This document shows, piece by piece, positions 1 through 7,590 of a DNA stretch of 35,448 bases. Both the position numbers and the translations under genes were made by a program. This stretch comes from Ignavibacteria bacterium (GTDB taxonomy: Bacteria > Bacteroidota > Ignavibacteria > Kapaibacteriales > UBA4661). The notes below the pieces were generated by a model. The model worked only from the letters and a program-made list of their open reading frames with translations. It ran no database searches and was not told the DNA's origin. Position 1 is the stretch's first letter, and every line of letters starts with the position of its first letter. The DNA lies in NCBI GenBank assembly GCA_947459425.1, contig CANHDJ010000037.1, positions 1 to 35,448 of the forward strand, given 5' to 3'.

Positions 1-139
1 AACTGTTTTGTGTAAACGTTCCCTCATCCCCCGCCTTCTCCCAGAGGGAGAAGGAGCTAAGACAAAGAAAATCAAAATACTCTGAAGCCCTCTCCCTCTG
101 GGAGAGGGTTGGGTGGGGGGGCATTTACACAAAGTTTCG
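1..139. repeat. Palindromic MITE-like repeat with IS256-like ends
   Basis: Two 21-bp palindromes lie here, at 34-54 (CCTTCTCCC-AGA-GGGAGAAGG) and 88-108 (CCCTCTCCC-TCT-GGGAGAGGG). Outside them are matching outward ends: TTTTGTGTAAACG near position 6 and its near reverse complement GCATTTACACAAAG at 121-134. This is the shape of a small non-autonomous element with terminal inverted repeats. The TTTGTGTAAA core resembles ends of IS256-family elements as I remember them, so that parentage is inference. The left boundary and flanking duplication are cut off by the window start. The right end supplies the last codons and the stop of the histidine kinase, so the element probably inserted into that gene. 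Confidence 0.6.
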
Positions 140-1537
140 TACACTCTCCACGTTTTTTGGCGTTGTTGATGCAAGCATCTCCGGCGCAAAGCCGCGCCCT
201 TCATCCTCGCCTGTGATAACGAGCCATTCCTCTCCTTTGCCTCCGCGGGCAGTATTTACGCGCTTTTCGATGGCAAAGTCCAGCACGAGCGATTCCGCTT
301 CCGCGTGTTTGCGGCAGTTGTTCACGATTTCTTGCACAATGCGATAGACGGAAAGTTCACGGTCGGGCGCGAAACGGCATGTTCGGACTTCTTCTACATT
401 CAGCAAAATCTCCGTGTGCGGCATTGCGGGGCGCATGGCGCTGATGAGATCTTCCACCGCTACTGCCAAGCCCGCCGCTTCAAGGTTCGCGGGGATGAGG
501 TTTTGTGCGATTGCGCTAATTTCGCTAATTGTTGTGCCGAAATCCTTCAGCGACCGCATAAAATCTTTCGCTGTTTGAGGTGCTTGCTCCAACAAAACCC
601 GCTCTACACTGCTAAACGCCATTTTTGCCGCCACTAATTTTGATTGAACCCCGTCGTGCAGTTCTCGTTGAACCCGCTTGCGCTCTTGTTCCACGCCGTT
701 GAAGGTTGCTTGCACGACGGCGCGGCGTGTCTTTTCGGACTCTTCCAGCAAACGACGCACCGAAGCCGCACGGGCGCGGAAATACAGCATTCCCCAAAGA
801 CCGCTCACCATCAGCACGGCAGCGATACTGAAAGCGATCGTGGTGGTGCGTTGTTGCTCCTTTCGCACATTTTCGATAAGCAGTGTTTCGTTTGCCCGGG
901 TAGTGGTGATGCGGCTTTCAGTTTCTTGAATGGTGCGATTGGTATTTTGCAAAGCAAGCGAGTCCGCCAGCAAACGTGATTCTTCCTGAAGCACGAAGGC
1001 TTTTGCGGCATTGCCGAGCGCAGCATGAGCAAGCGCACACTCGCGCAAAGCAAGGCTTCTGTTGTACAGCGATTTTGACCGCGTTGCCACCGTGAGCGCG
1101 TGTTCGGCTTCTTGAAGTGCCTCGCGGTTCATCCCCAAAGAGCGCATCACTGCTGCAATGTTGGACAAAAGAAACTGCTGATACCCAAGATTGTAATCCA
1201 ATATTTTGCTTTCTGCTAATGCTTGCTGCACGTAGCGTTTTGCTTCTTCACGTCTGCCTTCGCTCGCACAGATTCTTGCACAGTGGCGAAATAACGCGCA
1301 GGCGGCGAGATGTTCTACGGGCTTGCTACTCCGAATCATCGTTTCTGCACGATGGTAGCATAACCACAAAGAATCCCGTTTGCCAAGTGCTTCGTAGATA
1401 AGCCCCATATTATGCAGTGTCCAGACGATTCCTTCCTCACGAAAAATATCCTCCTTTTGGCAGTGATTCACGCACGACAAGCGATTCTTTGCAATACCGC
1501 AACGCTGTTTGGGGATTGCTGGAGCGCAAATACGCAT
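125..1537 (-). CDS. Sensor histidine kinase (HisKA_3/NarL-type partner), C-terminal part, frameshifted and truncated
   Basis: This reading frame carries the kinase half of a TPR-type sensor kinase. TPR-like helices span about residues 30-200, a coiled-coil stretch follows to 232, and one membrane helix lies at 233-254. A HisKA_3 dimerisation/phospho-acceptor helix contains RELHDGVQ with His294, and the ATPase N-box is QEIVNNCRKHA (401-411). The DEGRGF G1 motif is at 445-450. The protein then stops at residue 470 inside the ATP lid: no GxGL box follows, and the last residues after KNVES come from the repeat at the window edge. The first roughly 28 residues are probably not native, because the true N-terminus lies in another frame at 1437-2045. 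It probably phosphorylated a LuxR/NarL-type regulator; none is visible here. A single-base indel near 1437-1475 splits the gene, so it is likely a pseudogene or carries a sequencing error. Confidence 0.8.
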   Translation of the reverse strand: MRICAPAIPKQRCGIAKNRLSCVNHCQKEDIFREEGIVWTLHNMGLIYEALGKRDSLWLCYHRAETMIRSSKPVEHLAACALFRHCARICASEGRREEAKRYVQQALAESKILDYNLGYQQFLLSNIAAVMRSLGMNREALQEAEHALTVATRSKSLYNRSLALRECALAHAALGNAAKAFVLQEESRLLADSLALQNTNRTIQETESRITTTRANETLLIENVRKEQQRTTTIAFSIAAVLMVSGLWGMLYFRARAASVRRLLEESEKTRRAVVQATFNGVEQERKRVQRELHDGVQSKLVAAKMAFSSVERVLLEQAPQTAKDFMRSLKDFGTTISEISAIAQNLIPANLEAAGLAVAVEDLISAMRPAMPHTEILLNVEEVRTCRFAPDRELSVYRIVQEIVNNCRKHAEAESLVLDFAIEKRVNTARGGKGEEWLVITGEDEGRGFAPEMLASTTPKNVESVRNFV

Positions 1538-2045
1538 CTGCGACCAAGTTTAATGCCAAACCAAGCCGTGCGCTATCACGCTGCTCACGCGCACTTTTGA
1601 CCGCTTGCAAACTATACTCCAATGCAAAGGCAATATCCCGTGTTTCGTCCAGCGCGGTCATGCCCAAAAAACAAAGAACAGGAGTTTGAACAGATAAAAT
1701 ATCCTCAGAGCGCAGATAGCGCAATACATCCAGATACCGTGAAACTGTTTCATTGGCAGAAATGACGGTACCGTCGTGTTCATTGATAACGACTAAAAAT
1801 CGTGCTGTGCCAATATCTTCTTTTCGCTGCAATTTCTCGGACAGTGTCAAATACTCATGGGCATACAATGTGCGCTGTGCAGCAATATCCGTGTATCGGG
1901 AAAATTTCGATGCCCGATAAAAATTCAGTTTTTCCTCGTCGTTCAGTGTACGCAAGATGGAATCTACGGTGTGGGAACGTTCTTGTGCAAAGGATGGTAC
2001 AAGAGCGCAGAGTGTCATTAACAGACAAATACAGAGTTGGCGCAT
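1437..2045 (-). CDS. N-terminal part of the same sensor histidine kinase: signal peptide plus TPR-like region
   Basis: The start is placed at the ATG at 2043-2045, giving MRQLCICLLMTLCALVPSFA, a clear signal peptide ending SFAQ. The rest is helical with TPR character (for example LVADAYLRSSNPQTALRYCK near the end). The frame ends KGGYFS-stop at 1437, while the overlapping frame 125-1537 continues with QKEDIFREEGIVWTLHNMGL, which makes a natural continuation of the TPR array. Removing one base near the CC-AAAA tract (1455-1460) would join them into one protein of about 640 residues: periplasmic TPR sensor, membrane helix, cytoplasmic kinase. A longer start at 2147 exists but would bury the signal peptide. 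A TATATTTG box lies 73 bp upstream. Confidence 0.75.
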   Translation of the reverse strand: MRQLCICLLMTLCALVPSFAQERSHTVDSILRTLNDEEKLNFYRASKFSRYTDIAAQRTLYAHEYLTLSEKLQRKEDIGTARFLVVINEHDGTVISANETVSRYLDVLRYLRSEDILSVQTPVLCFLGMTALDETRDIAFALEYSLQAVKSAREQRDSARLGLALNLVADAYLRSSNPQTALRYCKESLVVRESLPKGGYFS

Positions 2046-2117
2046 AGTTTTCGGGAAAAGGTTTGGAGGGCTCATAGAATCATCATTCTTTCGGTTATGC
2101 CCTATCACATTGTTCCA

Positions 2118-2125
2118 CAAATATA
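2118..2125 (-). promoter_or_regulatory. Bacteroidota-type -7 promoter box (TATATTTG)
   Basis: On the minus strand this reads TATATTTG, an exact fit to TAnnTTTG, 73 bp upstream of the kinase start at 2045. The same octamer stands 84 bp upstream of the STAS gene and 79 bp upstream of the MarR gene, which supports it as a real element. No clear TTTG -33 box is visible. Confidence 0.45.
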
Positions 2126-2220
2126 TTCCTTTCTCGAAACGAGGCAATACGCTTTTTCAGGTTTTATGCGGGGTTTACCTCACAAAACCTGTTTTATTGA
2201 ACGCAATACAAATGGATGGT

Positions 2221-2679
2221 TCAGTTGAGTTTTTTGACGAGTCGGAGGCGATTCATTTGGGGGGAGTTTCCACGCTCAGAGGTTTCGGCGGGGAAGTATT
2301 CGACGGCATCCATGACCATACGAATAATATGCACACCAAAGCCGCCTTTGCGGTGTTGGGCTGCGTATTGCTTCAGGTCGGGAGCAGGCACGGTGAGGGG
2401 GTCGAAAGATGTGCCGTTGTCAAGGATTTCTATGACAAGAGCATCGTCATCTTGGGGGCTTATATCAACAAAAAATTCTCGTGCGTGGTCGAGATGATAG
2501 GAGTGACGGATGAGGTTAGAACAGGCTTCATCTACAGCCAGAGCGATTTTATGAATGCCCGGCTCGGAAAATCCAAATTCACGCGCTTTATCCTGCACAA
2601 ACTGGCGGATTCGCTCCAGTTCGGTTGTATCGCCAGAAGCCGTCAGGCGCTCGTGTATGAAGGAAGCTGTTTTGGACAT
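2221..2679 (-). CDS. RsbW/SpoIIAB-like anti-sigma factor serine kinase (HATPase_c_2)
   Basis: This is a small stand-alone GHKL ATPase of about 152 residues, the usual size for RsbW-like switch kinases. Visible motifs are the N-box ALAVDEACSNLIRHSY, the G1 motif ILDNGTSFDP and the glycine-rich lid GGFGVHII. In the family such proteins bind either a sigma factor or phosphorylate a STAS antagonist on Ser. A STAS protein is encoded just upstream in the same direction (2815-3162), so the two form a likely partner-switching pair. I chose the ATG at 2677-2679 (MSKTASF); the longer frame from 2730 adds 17 residues without family character. No sigma factor or PP2C phosphatase is in the window, so the controlled output is unknown. 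Confidence 0.85.
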   Translation of the reverse strand: MSKTASFIHERLTASGDTTELERIRQFVQDKAREFGFSEPGIHKIALAVDEACSNLIRHSYHLDHAREFFVDISPQDDDALVIEILDNGTSFDPLTVPAPDLKQYAAQHRKGGFGVHIIRMVMDAVEYFPAETSERGNSPQMNRLRLVKKLN

Positions 2680-2814
2680 TCTGTCTTCGGTGCAAAAAGA
2701 AGTGGCTGTAGGGTAACGCGCAATAATCATTCAGATTCTTTTGCGCTCATAAAAAGTTTATGCCTTTGCGTGAAAGAAAGGGATTTTTTTGTTCTCTTGT
2801 TGTGTATCAAAATT

Positions 2815-3162
2815 TCATGCCGAAAATTTGGCGAGCGCCTCTTCTTCTTTTTCGGTGATGTCAAACAGCATGGGGAAACCGAGTAAATCAAAGACCGTAT
2901 AGACTTTTTGTTTCATTGCGGTTAGCTTTATATCGCCGCCAGTGGCGCGTACTTCTTCGATAAACACCATAAATACGCCAAGTCCGGCGCTGCTGATATA
3001 CTCCAAATCGTTGAAATTCACAACGAGACGATGCTGCCCAGCAGCAATCGCTCCTGCTATTGCTGATTCGAGTTCCGGTGCGGTATGCGCGTCCAAAAAG
3101 CCTTTAAGATAAAAGACTTCTGTGCTACCGTTATTTTTTTGCTCAATAGAAAATTTGCTCAT
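2815..3162 (-). CDS. STAS-domain anti-sigma factor antagonist (RsbV/SpoIIAA-like)
   Basis: The protein is about 115 residues and is a single STAS domain. The phospho-switch loop reads DLEYISSAGLGVF, with Ser57 the likely residue phosphorylated by the kinase partner (compare DSSG in SpoIIAA). The Asp before the Ser is Ile here, as in many Bacteroidota members. It should bind the RsbW-like protein encoded directly downstream when unphosphorylated. The start at 3160-3162 (MSKFSIEQ) matches the family; a longer frame to 3198 adds 12 residues. A TATATTTG box lies 84 bp upstream, so this gene and the kinase gene may share a transcript, although the gap between them is 135 bp. Confidence 0.88.
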   Translation of the reverse strand: MSKFSIEQKNNGSTEVFYLKGFLDAHTAPELESAIAGAIAAGQHRLVVNFNDLEYISSAGLGVFMVFIEEVRATGGDIKLTAMKQKVYTVFDLLGFPMLFDITEKEEEALAKFSA

Positions 3163-3245
3163 AACTGTCTCTACGCTTTGTGGGTCAAAAAGTTGCATGA
3201 TGAAAGATCGTCATTATCCATGCTGTTGCTCACGATTACAGCTTG

Positions 3246-3253
3246 CAAATATA
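3246..3253 (-). promoter_or_regulatory. Bacteroidota-type -7 promoter box (TATATTTG)
   Basis: On the minus strand it reads TATATTTG, 84 bp upstream of the STAS start at 3162. It is identical to the boxes at 2118-2125 and 30998-31005. No clear -33 TTTG was found. Confidence 0.45.
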
Positions 3254-3297
3254 CTGAAAAAATGATTGTTCGCTGGTGGTAAAACCCAAGAGCCGCA

Positions 3298-3834
3298 TCA
3301 ATGCTCTTCTCTGCGCATTTGCATTGGCTGAACAATAAGAAAAAAAACAGCACTCAGATAGCCGAGCATGGATAAAAATGGTCCTGCGCCGCTTAAAATC
3401 GTGATGCGCTTGGTGAGGAGTTGTTTTGCTGCTTCGAGGGGAAATTCAGAATACGAAGCATACCGCACGAGTTGTATCAGTTCGATATCGTAATATATTT
3501 GCCAGCATTCAATCGGAACATATAGTATCACGAGCATCCCGCCGATAAATAAGCCACCGCGCTGCCGCCAGAACGCTTTATGCGAAATCCACAAATATCC
3601 GCCCACTGCCAATAACACGCTATAGCCACTTAGGGTGTAAAATGATGTTTGTGCAAATAATCGTAAAGCTTGTGCTTGTGCCAGTGGCGGCATATCGGGC
3701 TTAAAAGTAAGTGTACCGGGAATGAATAGGTCAAAACCAATGGCAGCCCGAATTATCAAGCCACCAAGCCAGACGATACCACCCAAGGCGGTGAGAAACA
3801 AGGCTATTCGCTGTGCTGTCGAGAGCGTTGTCAT
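3298..3834 (-). CDS. Hypothetical integral membrane protein, about four helices
   Basis: I do not recognise a family. The 178-residue product has four hydrophobic segments, roughly residues 9-33 (ALFLTALGGIVWLGGLIIRA), 63-83, 94-112 and 144-168, with a polar stretch of about 30 residues between the third and fourth (IELIQLVRYASYSEF). There is no signal peptide other than the first helix and no catalytic motif. The short C-terminus is charged (MRREEH). It lies between the partner-switching genes and the OmpA-like gene, all on the minus strand, with 65 bp separating it from the OmpA-like stop. It could be an inner-membrane accessory protein; nothing in the sequence fixes a role. Confidence 0.7.
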   Translation of the reverse strand: MTTLSTAQRIALFLTALGGIVWLGGLIIRAAIGFDLFIPGTLTFKPDMPPLAQAQALRLFAQTSFYTLSGYSVLLAVGGYLWISHKAFWRQRGGLFIGGMLVILYVPIECWQIYYDIELIQLVRYASYSEFPLEAAKQLLTKRITILSGAGPFLSMLGYLSAVFFLIVQPMQMRREEH

Positions 3835-3899
3835 AAAAATGTCTTTGAATAGGGAGGAGCAGATAGTTCTGAATGTTCGGGGCGAGGTGACCGAAGCAA

Positions 3900-6041
3900 T
3901 CAGAGTTTATCAATAATAAATTCTACGCGGCGGTTTTGCTGTCGTCCTTCTTCGGATTTATTGCTGGTTGCGGGCTTTTCCGCGCCAAAGCCTTTTGCCA
4001 GAAGGCGTTTTTGCTCAATACCAAGTTGTACAAAGTATGTGAAAACGGCTTGAGCGCGTTTTTGCGATAAATCCAGATTAGCTTTTTTTGCTCCGACATT
4101 GTCGGTGTAACCCGCAATGGTGATGGACATTGAAGGATTGCGCAGCAAAACGTCAGCAATGCGCTTCAATTCCGGGTCGGATTCCGGGCGCAAGTCCCAT
4201 TTTCCGGTATCGAAAAAAATGTTGTTTACCAGTACGGATTGCCCTTTTTCAAGTTTCACTAATCGCAAATCCCGCTTGACTTCTTGGTATTTTTCCAAAT
4301 TCCGCAAATCAATATTTTCATTGATGGAAATATACTGGTCTGCTTCGGCGCGAAATCCATAGAGTTCGCCGACTGGAAGCGAGATGGTATAAGCTCCCGT
4401 TAAAGAATCACTCCGAGCAATGCCGATTTCACGCCCCGTGGTGAGCGATTCATAGCGAATAATCGCACCAATGGGCTTTTTGGTGCGGGCATCCACAACC
4501 CTTCCCGACATGAGTGTCACGGGGCGCGGACGTAAGGCATCGGGTATGGCGATACGATAAATATCACCTTTGCCGAAGGTGTCTTTGTAAGAAACAAAGT
4601 ACGCAAACTCGCCCGAAGCAGGAAGAGAAAAATATGCGTCCCAATCGCTGGTATTGATGGACGGACCAAGGTTTTGCGGCTCTGTCCAATGCTGCCACGT
4701 CGAATCGGTGCGGCGCGTCATAAAAATATCGTTGTTGCCATAGCCATTATGCCCATCGGACGAGAAATAGAGCGTTATGCCGTCGCTGGCAAGAAAAACC
4801 GTTGTTTCGTCGCCGGGCGTGTTGACATCATATCCGAGATTGAGCGGCGGTGACCATTTTCCGCTTGGTTGCAAAAAACTCACGAAAAGATCCATTCCGC
4901 CGATGGAGGTATTTCGGTCAAGTGCCATAAGTAAGGTCTTGCCGTCGGGAGCAAGAGAATAATTGACGACATCTTTATTCACTTGATAATCCATAATTTG
5001 CTGGCGCACTGGCTGGCTCCAACCCTCGGTGGTACGGTATGACATCGAAATTCCGCCACGAACGCCACCATTCGGCAGATACACATTACCGACAAGCATG
5101 GTGTTTCCATCGGGTAGAATGCCACAAAGGAAGTTTGGGTGCTGGTTGTTGAGCGGTTGCCCGATATTTTTTGCTGTTCCCCAGAAAAGCTGATGAGTCG
5201 TACTATCTTCTTCCTGTTCGGCGTACCAAATATCCTCGAATTTGTCTGCCCCGTAGTTATTCGGATAATTTTTCCGACAAAAATAGAGTGTTTTTCCGTT
5301 AGGCGCAATGATGGGAAAAAGCTCGTCCGACGACGTATTTACCCCTGCTCCAAGATTTTCTGGTGATATTTTTGCTTCCACACCTGCCACGAGGTTGATT
5401 TCCGGTTTAATTGTGTCTCGTGTTGTGCCGAGTGCAATGGCATCAATCTCGTTCGCACCAGCGACTAAGCCGACATTGACGACCAATTCGACTTCGCTCA
5501 CTTTGAAGGCAGGGGGTTCAAAAAAAACATTGAGCATTCGCCAGTTTATCGGTAGTGAACGGGGCTGCGCCTTATAGACGGTATCAAATTCCTGTGGGCT
5601 TGTGCCGCGAACAATAATGGCGGAAATTGCGCCCGGATTAAGGTTTTCCGCCACCGCCACCTGCTTCGCAGCCACTGGTACAGCAAAGCCGACGCGGAGA
5701 TTGTCGGTAATACTGACGAGTATTTTGTTGTTGTCTTTTGAGGACGACCACGAGCAAGGATTGGTCTCACCTGCACGGGAAAGGATGTTGGGCTTGCCGA
5801 GCAGTTGAAATGCGGAATACGCGCCAATATTACGGGTCTGCGAGGTAATCCGCACCAATTTCGATGCCCATTGTACTTTTGGCTCCTGTGCAGTCGTCGT
5901 GCCGGAGGAAAGCGGTAATGATGGCGATGTTTTTTGCGCACTCAGCAGAGTACCGGAAATTTCGCACAAAAAGAAGAGTATCAAAAGCCGCAACAAGCAA
6001 TATTGTGAAGACGATGAAATCAAGCAGTGCAAGAGAATCAT
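3900..6041 (-). CDS. OmpA-family peptidoglycan-binding protein with PD40/WD40-like repeats
   Basis: The 713-residue protein starts with a signal-type segment (LLRLLILFFLCEISGTLLSA). A beta-rich N-terminal domain follows to about 210. Next come several PD40/TolB-like propeller repeats (about 230-500), recognisable by motifs such as SPDGKTL-, APNGKTLYF and DGITLYFSSDGHNGYG. A carboxypeptidase-regulatory-like beta-sandwich spans about 510-590 (SGRVVDARTKKPIGA). The C-terminal OmpA domain includes NIFFDTGKWDLRP and ITIAGYTDNVGAKKANLDLS, with the terminal NRRVEFII motif. This architecture is common in Bacteroidota, where it anchors the outer membrane or associated complexes to peptidoglycan; some paralogues are T9SS components such as PorE. 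Its specific partner here is unknown. A TACCTTTG box lies 106 bp upstream. Confidence 0.88.
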   Translation of the reverse strand: MILLHCLISSSSQYCLLRLLILFFLCEISGTLLSAQKTSPSLPLSSGTTTAQEPKVQWASKLVRITSQTRNIGAYSAFQLLGKPNILSRAGETNPCSWSSSKDNNKILVSITDNLRVGFAVPVAAKQVAVAENLNPGAISAIIVRGTSPQEFDTVYKAQPRSLPINWRMLNVFFEPPAFKVSEVELVVNVGLVAGANEIDAIALGTTRDTIKPEINLVAGVEAKISPENLGAGVNTSSDELFPIIAPNGKTLYFCRKNYPNNYGADKFEDIWYAEQEEDSTTHQLFWGTAKNIGQPLNNQHPNFLCGILPDGNTMLVGNVYLPNGGVRGGISMSYRTTEGWSQPVRQQIMDYQVNKDVVNYSLAPDGKTLLMALDRNTSIGGMDLFVSFLQPSGKWSPPLNLGYDVNTPGDETTVFLASDGITLYFSSDGHNGYGNNDIFMTRRTDSTWQHWTEPQNLGPSINTSDWDAYFSLPASGEFAYFVSYKDTFGKGDIYRIAIPDALRPRPVTLMSGRVVDARTKKPIGAIIRYESLTTGREIGIARSDSLTGAYTISLPVGELYGFRAEADQYISINENIDLRNLEKYQEVKRDLRLVKLEKGQSVLVNNIFFDTGKWDLRPESDPELKRIADVLLRNPSMSITIAGYTDNVGAKKANLDLSQKRAQAVFTYFVQLGIEQKRLLAKGFGAEKPATSNKSEEGRQQNRRVEFIIDKL

Positions 6042-6146
6042 GGAATAGTTATCATGGTGGTACGCCAGTCTGTGACTGGTGTTTCGGTTTGGTTAAGAGC
6101 GCCCGATAGGATTTCGTTGGACATATCGGGCAAAATACGCAAATTA

Positions 6147-6154
6147 CAAAGGTA
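6147..6154 (-). promoter_or_regulatory. Possible -7 promoter box (TACCTTTG) for the OmpA-like gene
   Basis: On the minus strand it reads TACCTTTG, matching TAnnTTTG, 106 bp upstream of the start at 6041. A T-rich GATTTTA lies about 21 bp further upstream in the position of a -33 box. The 207-bp divergent gap 6042-6248 must also hold the promoter of the cytidine deaminase gene; I could not place that one. Confidence 0.35.
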
Positions 6155-6248
6155 CGGGTTTTTTGTGGTAAAATCATAGAAAACTCGCTGAGGTCTTGTA
6201 TTTTTTGAGGCGATTATTGCCCACAACGTTTATTCTGCTGAACTGTTT

Positions 6249-6833
6249 ATGGCTACATCACAACACTTTCTCGCTACCGCAAGAGATTTTCAATCGCATA
6301 ACGACCAACTTGCCCTTGGTCTTTATCTTGAAAGCACCTTGACGCAGATTCAGAGGCAAGGCTCCGCTGATGCGGAGGATATTCGGAACGGTATTGATTC
6401 TTTGGCACAGCAACTTTCTAAGCCGCTTTCGCATTATACTGAACTTTTGGAAGCCGCAAAAAAGCAGGCATTGGAGACACGCCAACGAGCATTTGCACCA
6501 TTCTCGAATTTTCTTGTGGGGGCGACGCTGATTGCGGAGGATGAATCGTTTTCTATCGGCTGCAATGTTGAATGTAGTAGCTACGGGCTGACAATCTGTG
6601 CAGAGCGCACGGCATTGGTCTCGGCGGTGGCACACGGGAAAAGGCGCTTTTTGGGGGTTGTCGTCGCGGCGGATACCGATAATCTTACGCCTCCCTGTGG
6701 CGCGTGCCGACAGTTGTTATACGATTTTGCGCCGGATGCACTTGTTGTTCTGGTGAATCTTCAGGGAACAGAGAAACGCTTTACGATGAAAGAATTATTG
6801 CCGGAAGCATTTTCGGCGGCATTTTTGGCGTGA
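6249..6833 (+). CDS. cdd: Cytidine deaminase with N-terminal extension
   Basis: Cytidine deaminases convert cytidine and deoxycytidine to uridine and deoxyuridine in pyrimidine salvage. The zinc site is complete: CAE at residues 117-119 (TICAERTA), with the catalytic Glu119, and PCGAC at 149-153. The substrate pocket is seen in FSNFLVGA and NVECSSYGLT. The catalytic domain starts near residue 65 (YTELLEAAKKQA), so about 60 residues precede it that standard 130-residue enzymes lack; they look helical and polar. No other start would remove them neatly. The gene stands alone, divergent from the OmpA-like gene and convergent with the receiver gene 66 bp downstream. Confidence 0.9.
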   Translation: MATSQHFLATARDFQSHNDQLALGLYLESTLTQIQRQGSADAEDIRNGIDSLAQQLSKPLSHYTELLEAAKKQALETRQRAFAPFSNFLVGATLIAEDESFSIGCNVECSSYGLTICAERTALVSAVAHGKRRFLGVVVAADTDNLTPPCGACRQLLYDFAPDALVVLVNLQGTEKRFTMKELLPEAFSAAFLA

Positions 6834-6899
6834 ACCTGCTTGAGAAATAGCAACGAGCGCGATAATGTTGCCCCACAATGGCTTTCTTCCTTTCTCGCC

Positions 6900-7277
6900 T
6901 CAATTCTGCCGTGCATCGATCATCGCACGAAAATCATCTGCAAAGGTTTGTGGGTCGATTGGTTTGGCAATGCAGCCGTCAAAGCCCATAGACAAATATT
7001 GTTCACGCTCGCCACGGCGGATAAAAGAGGTTAAGGCAAAAACCAGTGTTTGCGGTGCTTGGAAGGACGTGCGAACGCTGCGAAGAATATCCATGCCGTT
7101 CACGCCTTTGGGTAGAATAATATTCGAGACAACCACATCCGGCGTATGAGCGTCCAACCAATGCAGCGCCGATGCACCATCGCCAAAATCTTGGACGTGA
7201 AATCCCCCGCGCTGAAGCAGCATCACAAAAAGTTTGCGGGTAATGGTATCGTCTTCAACGAGACAAACGGTCTGCAT
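6900..7277 (-). CDS. Orphan CheY-like receiver protein with Asn at the phosphorylation site
   Basis: The 125-residue protein is a single receiver domain with no output domain. The acidic pocket (VEDD, Glu8-Asp10), the switch Thr83 (FALTS) and the conserved Lys105 (IAKP) are all present. At the phospho-acceptor position the usual Asp is replaced by Asn52 (VVVSNIILPKGVNGMD; codon AAT on the minus strand). It therefore should not accept a phosphoryl group in the normal way. Such atypical receivers may be constitutively active or act as binding decoys; that is inference. No kinase gene is adjacent. A 114-bp palindromic element sits just 23 bp upstream of the start codon and must affect or supply the promoter. 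Confidence 0.85.
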   Translation of the reverse strand: MQTVCLVEDDTITRKLFVMLLQRGGFHVQDFGDGASALHWLDAHTPDVVVSNIILPKGVNGMDILRSVRTSFQAPQTLVFALTSFIRRGEREQYLSMGFDGCIAKPIDPQTFADDFRAMIDARQN

Positions 7278-7300
7278 AAGATAGCGAAGAATAACAGTGA

Positions 7301-7414
7301 TAGGACTTACGAAAAAGAACTATTTCGGGGCAAGGGGTTGAAATCCCTTGTTGCGTAAGTCGTTATTTAACAAGGTTCTTTAGCCCCTTGCTCCGGCTTT
7401 TTTCGTAAATCCTA
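7301..7414. mobile_element. Fold-back MITE with terminal inverted repeats and 5-bp target duplication
   Basis: The ends are TAGGACTTACGAAAAA (7301-7316) and the inverse of TAGGATTTACGAAAAAA (7398-7414). The bases just outside are AGTGA on both sides (7296-7300 and 7415-7419), a probable 5-bp target-site duplication. The inside is also largely self-complementary (GGCAAGGGGTTGAAATCCCTTGTT pairing with AACAAGG-TTCTTTAG-CCCCTTGC), so the whole 114 bp can fold into one long hairpin. It has no coding capacity and would need a transposase in trans. It is inserted immediately upstream of the receiver gene that starts at 7277. The parent IS family cannot be named with confidence. Confidence 0.75.
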
Positions 7415-7590
7415 AGTGAGTGCCATGTTTCCTCACCCGTGATTACTTGGTGGAACACAAGGCGATTTAGAGACGTTTTTGGATAGTGCTTATTGTGCAA
7501 TAATGCAAGATTTGCCAAAACAAATGCTATATTTCGGATGCTGTTCGCAATTGCGCACCCAATTCATTCCAAAGTTTCACCCAAAGCCGC

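Noticed and set aside
1957..2886. 309-codon open frame on the plus strand
   Set aside because: It runs antisense to the RsbW-like gene and parts of the kinase and STAS genes, which have clear motifs. Its own translation shows no domain.
6042..6248. tRNA or small RNA in the gap between the OmpA-like and cytidine deaminase genes
   Set aside because: No cloverleaf arms or CCA end could be formed. A region with two divergent promoters is the simpler reading.
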